From: Nocardioidaceae bacterium
GTDB taxonomy: Bacteria > Actinomycetota > Actinomycetes > Propionibacteriales > Nocardioidaceae
DNA length: 10,499 bases
Assembly: GCA_020438665.1 (NCBI GenBank)
Contig: JAGQUE010000043.1
Coordinates: forward strand, 1 to 10,499
Reading direction: 5' to 3'
In this document: positions 1 through 4,544 of the stretch, in pieces
Layout: the number at the start of each line of letters is the position of its first letter
How positions within the stretch are numbered: position 1 is the first letter of the stretch
The notes under the pieces: model-generated
Told to the model about the DNA's origin: nothing
The model's input: the letters and a program-made list of their open reading frames with translations, nothing else
The model's database searches: none
Position numbers and translations under genes: made by a program

Positions 1-130
1 GCCCGGTCACCATGGCGTACGCCGCCTCGGCGTGCGCCACCGGCCAGCCGAGCACCTCCGACCAGAACGCCGCGTCGCGCGCGGCGTCGGAGCTGTCCAG
101 GGTGATCATCTTGAGGGTCGCGACGGCCAC
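1..130 (-). CDS. VOC (glyoxalase-like) family protein, 3' part cut off by the left edge
   Basis: Only the first 43 residues are visible. They begin MAVATLKMITLDSSDAARD and continue with FWSEVLGWPV, the usual opening of actinobacterial vicinal-oxygen-chelate proteins: a first beta strand, then the helix with the FW..LGW signature. The family includes glyoxalases, dioxygenases and drug-binding proteins, so the substrate cannot be named from this fragment. I chose the GTG at 128-130 because an AGGAGG ribosome site (135-140 on the minus strand) lies 4 bases before it; the in-frame ATG seven codons later is the alternative start. The gene diverges from the AraC-type regulator at 195 across 64 bases, an arrangement that suggests, but does not prove, that the regulator controls it. 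Family assignment is fairly safe; function is not. Confidence 0.75.
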   Translation of the reverse strand, partial: MAVATLKMITLDSSDAARDAAFWSEVLGWPVAHAEAAYAMVTG

Positions 131-134
131 GGGG

Positions 135-140
135 CCTCCT
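135..140 (-). promoter_or_regulatory. Shine-Dalgarno site AGGAGG of the VOC gene
   Basis: The minus strand reads AGGAGG, then CCCC, then the GTG start. This is one of only two full-length ribosome sites in the window (the other is at 9181-9186), and it supports the GTG start over the internal ATG. Confidence 0.6.
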
Positions 141-181
141 GTCGTGGATGGCTTCTCGACGGGGTTGTCGGACCAGGTTCC

Positions 182-187
182 TAGGCT
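182..187 (+). promoter_or_regulatory. -10-like hexamer TAGGCT of the AraC gene, leaderless-type
   Basis: TAGGCT fits the actinobacterial TANNNT -10 pattern and ends 7 bases before the ATG at 195. Transcription would then begin at or next to the start codon. No ribosome site is visible before that ATG, which agrees with a leaderless message. I see no convincing -35 element. Confidence 0.5.
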
Positions 188-194
188 GGGCCCG

Positions 195-1094
195 ATGACC
201 GATAGGACAAACGCGACAACGCTGCCCCCGACAGCTGGGCCGCCCACAGCCGGGCCGCCGACGGCGTCGCGGGCCGGGCTGCTGCGACCCGAGCAGCTCG
301 CCCGGCATGTCGACCTCGGCCGTTGGGCTCCCGGCCCGGCGGCCTCCCGGTTCGTGGAGAACTACTGGGCCCTCGCGTGGGACCTGCCCGGCGACCACTC
401 GTTCCTCAGCGAGACGCTGCCCCACCCGACCTGCTCCCTCACCGTGGAGCGGGCGACCCATCCACGTCCCGGCGTCGGCGAGGACCCTGTGGTGGTGACC
501 GGGGTGGTGACCCGGCGGTTCACGGTCGAGACCCGGGGCCGGGCCAGGGTGTTCGGCGTCAAGTTCCGCCCTGGCGGGCTCGTCGCGCTTGCCGGCGGGC
601 GAGCACGTGACTGGACCGACCGGGTCGTCGCCGCGCGCGCCGTCGTACCGCTCGGGCTGCGGGACTCCCTCGCCTCCCTCGACCTCGACGCAGGTTTCGA
701 CGAGGCGGTCCCCGTCGTGGACGACGCGGTCGCCGCGCTGCGCCCCCGGCGCGACGACGAGACCTATCACCGGGTGCTTGCGGTGATCGCCGACATGCTG
801 GGCGACCGGGCCCTGCTGACCGTCGCCCAGGTGGAGGAACGCCACGACGTGTCCGCGCGGACGCTCCAGCGCTGGTTCACCACCCGTGTCGGTGTCGGCC
901 CCAAGTGGGTGCTCGCCCGCTATCGCATGCACGACGCGGTCACCGACCTCGACGCCGGCTATGACGGGTCGCTGACCGAGCTGGCCCACCGCTATGGCTG
1001 GTTCGACCAGGCCCACTTCACCCGCGACTTCGTCGACCTCGTCGGCGTCACCCCCGGCACCTACCGTTCCCGGCCCTCCCGCGGGACGTCATAA
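195..1094 (+). CDS. AraC-family transcriptional regulator with DUF6597-type N-terminal domain
   Basis: The product has 299 residues. Residues about 1-35 form a low-complexity leader with PTAGP repeats. About 36-180 resemble the DUF6597 sensor-like domain found before AraC DNA-binding domains (ENYWALAWDLP near 54, then VFGVKFRPGG). About 190-295 form the two helix-turn-helix units; the second carries the typical ELAHRYGWFDQAHFTRDF stretch followed by GVTPGTYR. It should bind DNA as a local activator or repressor, with an unknown ligand. The reading frame is open upstream to an ATG at 12, but I chose 195: a -10-like TAGGCT sits 7 bases before it, and the upstream extension is the shadow of the divergent VOC gene. 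It converges on the phospholipase gene with 41 bases between them. Confidence 0.85.
   Translation: MTDRTNATTLPPTAGPPTAGPPTASRAGLLRPEQLARHVDLGRWAPGPAASRFVENYWALAWDLPGDHSFLSETLPHPTCSLTVERATHPRPGVGEDPVVVTGVVTRRFTVETRGRARVFGVKFRPGGLVALAGGRARDWTDRVVAARAVVPLGLRDSLASLDLDAGFDEAVPVVDDAVAALRPRRDDETYHRVLAVIADMLGDRALLTVAQVEERHDVSARTLQRWFTTRVGVGPKWVLARYRMHDAVTDLDAGYDGSLTELAHRYGWFDQAHFTRDFVDLVGVTPGTYRSRPSRGTS
228..272 (+). repeat. 15-base tandem repeat, about three units, coding PTAGP
   Basis: Units at 228-242 and 243-257 are nearly identical (CCGACAGCTGGGCCG against CCCACAGCCGGGCCG). The third, 258-272, has diverged. They encode PTAGP-PTAGP-PTASR, a flexible proline-rich leader before the sensor domain of the AraC-type regulator. 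The unit is a multiple of three, so copy-number change would keep the frame. Confidence 0.7.
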
Positions 1095-1135
1095 GAACTG
1101 GTCGCCGGGCGGCCGGGTCCTAGGACGTCCGAGTG
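1095..1135. other. Short gap between convergent AraC and phospholipase genes
   Basis: The gap holds a perfect 10-base palindrome, GTCCTAGGAC (1117-1126), and a GC-rich stretch before it. This could help separate the two converging transcripts, but the stem is short with no loop, and I do not call a terminator. Confidence 0.3.
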
Positions 1136-2131
1136 TCAGTAGCCGGCGTCGTCCAGGGCCTGCGCGGTGAGCTCGCGGCCGACCTCGATCAGCTCGGTGG
1201 CGCGGTGGAAGTCGAGGGTACGTGCGGCGCTGACGGGGACCGTGACCAGCAGGTCGGGCGGCAGCCCGGCCATCCGGTAGCGGCTGATGAGTCCCTGCAT
1301 CGCGTCGAAGGACAACGCCGTCACGTCGGACAGCCGCAGCCCCGCGGGCAGCTCCTGGAAGGCGGCCTGCGTCGCCTCCTCCGCCTCACGCGCCTTGCTC
1401 CGCCGCGACCGCCGACGGCGTTCGTCCTTCTCCACGTGCTCGATCACCTCGACGTCGTCGTCACCGCCGGTGACGCTCGCGACCGTACGGCGCAACCGAT
1501 CGCGCCACACGTCGAGCCGCTGTGGCTCGGTCGACTCACGTGAGGGCGACTCGGGCTCCTTGGAGGCGCGTGGTCCGGCGAGGCTCACCGCGATGGTGAG
1601 GTCGGCCGGCGTGCCGGCCAGCGGCTCGATGGGGACCGGGTTGAGCAGGCCGCCGTCGACGAGGAGCCGGCCGTTGATGAGCACGGGGGTGATGAACCCC
1701 GGGATCGCGATCGACGCCCGGATCGCGGCATAGAGCGGCCCCTGCTGGAACCACACCTCGCGCCGCGCGGCGAGGTCGGTCGCGACGGCGGTGTAGGAGA
1801 TCGGGAGGTCCTCGATGGCGAGGTCGCCGATCAGCTCGTTCATGGCCCCGAGCACGCGCTCCGCGGTGATGGCCCCGGGCCCGGACCAGGTCGGGTCCAT
1901 CAGGCGCAGCACGTCGGAGCGCCGCAGCCCGCTCACCCACGCGGTGTAGTCGTCGAGCGTGCCCGCCGCCACCAGCCCGCCGATGAGCGCGCCCATCGAG
2001 GCACCCGACACCGCGACGATCTCCATGCCGCGCGAGCAGAGCTCCTGCACGGCCCCGATGTGGGCATAGCCCCGCGCCCCACCCGACCCGAGCGCCAGCG
2101 CGACCCTGGGCGCCGGTTGCTTCGTCGTCAC
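1136..2131 (-). CDS. Patatin-like phospholipase family protein (RssA/NTE type)
   Basis: A 331-residue serine hydrolase of the patatin fold. All three signatures are present: the oxyanion loop GSGGARG at residues 15-21, the nucleophile elbow GASMG at 43-47 with Ser45, and DGG at 159-161 supplying the catalytic Asp159. It should hydrolyse acyl esters of phospholipids or lysophospholipids with a Ser-Asp dyad; the true substrate is unknown. No signal peptide is visible, so it is probably cytoplasmic or peripheral to the membrane. After the catalytic core comes a charged stretch (about 187-258) with a very basic run at 236-248 and likely coiled-coil character, then a conserved C-terminal region. 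The start is GTG at 2129-2131 and the -10-like TAGCCT lies only 6 bases before it. The gene diverges from the DUF3054 gene. Confidence 0.88.
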   Translation of the reverse strand: MTTKQPAPRVALALGSGGARGYAHIGAVQELCSRGMEIVAVSGASMGALIGGLVAAGTLDDYTAWVSGLRRSDVLRLMDPTWSGPGAITAERVLGAMNELIGDLAIEDLPISYTAVATDLAARREVWFQQGPLYAAIRASIAIPGFITPVLINGRLLVDGGLLNPVPIEPLAGTPADLTIAVSLAGPRASKEPESPSRESTEPQRLDVWRDRLRRTVASVTGGDDDVEVIEHVEKDERRRRSRRSKAREAEEATQAAFQELPAGLRLSDVTALSFDAMQGLISRYRMAGLPPDLLVTVPVSAARTLDFHRATELIEVGRELTAQALDDAGY

Positions 2132-2137
2132 GGGACG

Positions 2138-2143
2138 AGGCTA
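2138..2143 (-). promoter_or_regulatory. -10-like hexamer TAGCCT of the phospholipase gene, leaderless-type
   Basis: On the minus strand TAGCCT ends 6 bases before the GTG start at 2131, and there is no room for a ribosome site. The presumed -35 region of this promoter falls on the -10 of the divergent DUF3054 gene. Confidence 0.5.
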
Positions 2144-2167
2144 CGACCCCCGTCCCGCCGAGTCGGC

Positions 2168-2173
2168 GATAGT
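2168..2173 (+). promoter_or_regulatory. Possible -10 hexamer GATAGT of the DUF3054 gene
   Basis: GATAGT ends 6 bases before the ATG at 2180, the same spacing as the other leaderless-type starts here. It departs from TANNNT at the first base, so support is weaker. There is no ribosome site before the ATG. Confidence 0.35.
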
Positions 2174-2179
2174 GGGTGC

Positions 2180-2527
2180 ATGAAGTGGCTTCCGGTGGAC
2201 CTGGTGCTCGTCTCGATCTTCGCCGCGATCGGTCGGGTCAGCCACGACGAGTCGCTGACCCCGGGAGGCTGGGCGCACACGGCGTGGCCGTTCCTGGTCG
2301 GAGCGCTGATCGGCTGGGGCGTGGTGCTCGTGAGGCGCCTGCCGGGCGGCTCGGTGGCTGCCGCGATCGCGGTCTGGCCGGTGACCGTGGCGGGTGGCAT
2401 GGTGCTACGGGCGCTGACCGACCAGGGAGTGGCGCTGTCGTTCATCATCGTGGCGAGCGTCGTGCTCGGCGCATTCCTGGTCGGGGCCCGTTTCGCCGCC
2501 CAACTGGTCACCCACCGGGCAGCGTGA
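2180..2527 (+). CDS. DUF3054 family small membrane protein
   Basis: A 115-residue integral membrane protein with about four hydrophobic segments (roughly 5-18, 35-52, 58-77 and 83-105). The family features I recognise are FAAIGRVSHDE near residue 14, WPFLVGALIGW near 36, and the W..TV..GM.LR segment near 65-77. DUF3054 proteins are common single genes in actinobacteria and have no assigned function that I know of. The frame is open further upstream, but the ATG at 2180 gives the family's usual length and N-terminus. It diverges from the phospholipase gene across 48 bases and converges on the DUF4112 gene, with the two stop codons touching (TGATCA at 2525-2530). Confidence 0.85.
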   Translation: MKWLPVDLVLVSIFAAIGRVSHDESLTPGGWAHTAWPFLVGALIGWGVVLVRRLPGGSVAAAIAVWPVTVAGGMVLRALTDQGVALSFIIVASVVLGAFLVGARFAAQLVTHRAA

Positions 2528-3019
2528 TCACACGAGCCAGCGGATCAGGAAGTAGAGCGCCACGAACCCCAGCACGACGGCGAGGACCAACGGCACGACG
2601 ACCAGCGCCACGGCCGCGAGGAGATAGCCGACGGTCGGCGGGTCGGGATAGGGGTCGGCCTCGACCGCTCGTTCGAGCAGTCGGTAGTTCTTGCGGTTGG
2701 CCCGGTGGGCCACGTCGGCGAGATCGCCGACGAAGGGCACCAGCCCGAGCAGGGCGTCGAGGACGAGGTTCCAGCCCATCCGCGCCAGCGTCGGGACCGG
2801 CACCCGGCAGCGCACGGCGTCATAGACGATGACGCCCGACAGCGTGGAGCCGGCGAGGTCGCCGATCCCGGGGACCAGCCCCACCAGCGCGTCGAGCCCG
2901 ACACCCACGTCGGTGCCGGGCACGGTGGCGACGTCGTCGAGCAGCCGCGCGACGCGGCGGCTGGTCGTCAGGTCGACGCGCGGCCTCTCGGGGAGGGGCA
3001 CGGTGGGGTCCCCGCTCAT
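2528..3019 (-). CDS. DUF4112 family membrane protein
   Basis: A 163-residue protein of the DUF4112 family. Two internal copies of one motif are plain: LDALVGLVPGIGDLAG at residues 42-57 and LDALLGLVPFVGDLAD at 87-102, joined by a conserved YDAVR...P...RM.WN segment. A strongly hydrophobic C-terminal stretch (about 130-158) is a probable membrane anchor. The biochemical role of the family is unknown to me. The ATG start at 3019 follows a -10-like TAGGGT by 6 bases. The gene lies 66 bases downstream of the 53-residue ORF on the same strand, but its own -10 suggests separate transcription. Its stop directly abuts the stop of the DUF3054 gene on the other strand. Confidence 0.85.
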   Translation of the reverse strand: MSGDPTVPLPERPRVDLTTSRRVARLLDDVATVPGTDVGVGLDALVGLVPGIGDLAGSTLSGVIVYDAVRCRVPVPTLARMGWNLVLDALLGLVPFVGDLADVAHRANRKNYRLLERAVEADPYPDPPTVGYLLAAVALVVVPLVLAVVLGFVALYFLIRWLV

Positions 3020-3025
3020 GGCCCC

Positions 3026-3031
3026 ACCCTA
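3026..3031 (-). promoter_or_regulatory. -10-like hexamer TAGGGT of the DUF4112 gene, leaderless-type
   Basis: On the minus strand TAGGGT ends 6 bases before the ATG at 3019. An AGG-rich stretch lies just upstream of the hexamer, too far out to act as a ribosome site. Confidence 0.5.
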
Positions 3032-3085
3032 GGAGGAGGACCCCACCCACGAAGCCCGGCGGACCTCGCGGCTCTCAGACTCGGG

Positions 3086-3247
3086 TCAGGCGCACCACAA
3101 CACCCGGTCACCGAGCTGGTCGGCCAGCGCAGACACCCCCCGGAGGTCGTCGCGGTCGCTGAGCAACCGGACCAGCCCCTCGGCGTTGCGTGCCACGAGT
3201 CGCTCGCGGAGCACGACGAATCGCTCCTGCTTCTCTTCCTCGGTCAT
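3086..3247 (-). CDS. Hypothetical 53-residue charged protein
   Basis: I do not recognise this small protein. It starts MTEEEKQERFVVLRERLVAR and ends DQLGDRVLWCA. It is rich in Glu, Arg and Leu, is probably mostly helical, has no membrane segment or signal peptide, and carries a single Cys two residues before its end. Third codon positions are mostly G or C like those of its neighbours, which argues for real coding. An in-frame ATG 28 codons upstream would give 81 residues, but the extra part does not look like a protein N-terminus. The chosen ATG at 3247 has a weak AGGGGG ribosome site. It lies between the WYL regulator and DUF4112 on the same strand. Confidence 0.5.
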   Translation of the reverse strand: MTEEEKQERFVVLRERLVARNAEGLVRLLSDRDDLRGVSALADQLGDRVLWCA

Positions 3248-3319
3248 CGGACCCCCTGCCTCAGTCGGTGTTGAACGATCCAATCCTGACCAGCGGAGTT
3301 GTCGGGGAGGTTGACCACG

Positions 3320-3356
3320 GGTTACGAGCACGTCACGGGCGGTTACGAACAGGTCA
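3320..3356. repeat. Two direct repeats of a 16-base motif, 21 bases apart
   Basis: GGTTACGAGCACGTCA (3320-3335) and GGTTACGAACAGGTCA (3341-3356) agree at 14 of 16 positions. The 21-base offset is two helical turns, so both copies would face the same side of DNA. The second copy covers the stop codon of the WYL gene, and the pair lies 73 bases upstream of the 53-residue gene. A tandem protein-binding site is possible; chance duplication cannot be excluded. Confidence 0.4.
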
Positions 3357-3983
3357 AAGATCTGCGGCCGTGGCGAAGGTACGCCGGGAGATGTTCACCG
3401 TTCCGCAGTCGGCGAGGGCGATCGGCCGGTGGGGGTCGAGACCGTCGAGCAGCCACCAGGCGCCGTCGCGCAGCAACAGCCCCACCGGGTGCACCGTCCG
3501 CGGCTCGGCGTCGGTCGAGCGCACCCGCACGATGCGGCCGCCGCGGACCGCGTCGGCCAGCGCGGGGACGCGATCGTCGTCGTCGGGCATGGTCACCTCG
3601 ACGAGGAACCGGGTCGAGGCGTCCTGCGCGGTACGGCGTACGCCGTCGGGCAGCGACTCCAGGAGCTTGGTGCGGGCACGCTTGCCCGCCTCGCCCAGGC
3701 CGAGGTCGTCGAGCTCGGGGGCGGCACGGCCCAGCAGCACGCCCAGCGCCTCGGCCTCGTCGGCGGCGAGCCCGGTCAACCGGGTCCGATAGCTGAAGCC
3801 GAGCTCGATCCCACCGTGCCGCCCCTGGGTGACGACGACCGGCAGCCCGGCCTCGCCGAGCGCGTCGACGTCGCGCAGCACCGTCCGCCGCGTCACCTCG
3901 AGCTCGCGCGCCAGCTCGGCCGCGGTCATCTTGCCGCGGTTCTGGAGCAGCAGCAGCATGAGCAGCAGGCGGGAAGCGCGCAT
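3354..3983 (-). CDS. WYL-type (YafY/DeoR-like) transcriptional regulator, short form
   Basis: A 209-residue regulator. Residues about 1-60 form a winged helix-turn-helix (MTAAELARELEVTRRTVLRDVDAL at 19-42, then GRHGGIEL as the wing). A linker domain follows, and residues about 127-209 match the WYL sensing domain, with VHPVGLLLRDGAWWLLDGLD in place of the classic W-Y-L triad (here W-W-L). Most relatives are longer and end in a WCX extension, which this one lacks. The frame is open for 33 further codons, but the ATG at 3983 gives the standard MRASRLL N-terminus. It is divergent from the 138-residue gene at 4069; the gap contains an inverted repeat that is a candidate operator for self- and neighbour-regulation. 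The ligand is unknown. Confidence 0.85.
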   Translation of the reverse strand: MRASRLLLMLLLLQNRGKMTAAELARELEVTRRTVLRDVDALGEAGLPVVVTQGRHGGIELGFSYRTRLTGLAADEAEALGVLLGRAAPELDDLGLGEAGKRARTKLLESLPDGVRRTAQDASTRFLVEVTMPDDDDRVPALADAVRGGRIVRVRSTDAEPRTVHPVGLLLRDGAWWLLDGLDPHRPIALADCGTVNISRRTFATAADL

Positions 3984-3996
3984 CGGACGTCCAACA

Positions 3997-4019
3997 AAGG
4001 TGACAGAAGACGACACCTT
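3997..4019. promoter_or_regulatory. Imperfect inverted repeat, candidate operator of the WYL regulator
   Basis: AAGGTGAC (3997-4004) and GACACCTT (4012-4019) form 8-base arms with one mismatch around a 7-base spacer. The site lies in the 85-base gap between the divergent WYL gene and the 138-residue gene, just upstream of a -10-like TACGGT (4028-4033). That is where a dimeric repressor or activator would act on both. Assignment to this regulator is an inference from position. Confidence 0.5.
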
Positions 4020-4027
4020 ATCGCTGC

Positions 4028-4033
4028 TACGGT
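4028..4033 (+). promoter_or_regulatory. -10-like hexamer TACGGT of the 138-residue gene
   Basis: TACGGT fits TANNNT and is followed by a leader of about 30 bases with a purine-rich ribosome site (GGGAAGGGGAAG at 4053-4064) before the ATG at 4069. I see no clear -35 at normal spacing, which suits a promoter that depends on a factor bound at the adjacent inverted repeat. Confidence 0.35.
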
Positions 4034-4068
4034 CCAGCGTCCGACCACCGCCGGGAAGGGGAAGCACC

Positions 4069-4485
4069 ATGGGACAGGTCACCTATGGGGACGGCTCCGT
4101 CGAGGACCCGTGGCAGCTGCAGACGCCGCCCCAGACCTCGCAGTTCGTCGCCTGGCGCGACGAGTCGCTCGATCCGCCGGCCCTGGTCGTCCAGGTCGGG
4201 ACGACCAAGCTCTCCTACCACCTGCGCGGCCTCGACGACGCCCACGCGATGCTGCTCGACCACGGCGACTGGATGCCGCTCGGCAACGCCGACGAGGGCA
4301 AGCCCGTCAAGGACGGCACGGTCGAGGCGTGGGCGCGCGACGCCGGCAACCCGGTGGGCGGCTACTACGGGCTGCGCAAGGGCTATCGGGGCCGGTTCGC
4401 CAACTACGTCATGCCGGTGCTCGAGCTGCTCGGCAAGGTCGAGCTCGAGCACGGGCCGCGCAACAACCGGGTCCGCGCGCTCTGA
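4069..4485 (+). CDS. Conserved hypothetical protein of 138 residues, paired with the WYL regulator
   Basis: A small soluble protein with no signal peptide or membrane segment. Visible conserved-looking blocks are DPWQLQTPP near residue 13, YHLRGLDDAHAMLLDHGDWMPLG at about 50-72, GTVEAWARD near 83, NPVGGYYGLRKGYRGRFANYV at about 94-114, and the ending EHGPRNNRVRAL. I recall similar actinobacterial proteins, possibly catalogued as DUF6855, but I am not certain of the number, and no function is known to me. The start is supported by a purine-rich ribosome site. It diverges from the WYL regulator across a candidate operator and converges on the helicase gene, so it is probably a one-gene transcript controlled by its neighbour. 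Confidence 0.75.
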   Translation: MGQVTYGDGSVEDPWQLQTPPQTSQFVAWRDESLDPPALVVQVGTTKLSYHLRGLDDAHAMLLDHGDWMPLGNADEGKPVKDGTVEAWARDAGNPVGGYYGLRKGYRGRFANYVMPVLELLGKVELEHGPRNNRVRAL

Positions 4486-4544
4486 CGCGCCCGGCCGACG
4501 AGCCACCCCAGCCGCGAGTCACGGATCGTGGGCCCAGGCAGGGC

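Noticed and set aside
12..194. N-terminal extension of the AraC regulator
   Set aside because: The extra 61 codons overlap the divergent VOC gene and its ribosome site and have no family resemblance.
4486..4544. Terminator between the 138-residue gene and the helicase
   Set aside because: The only dyad seen is CACG-GAT-CGTG at 4520-4530, a 4-base stem, too weak to support a call.
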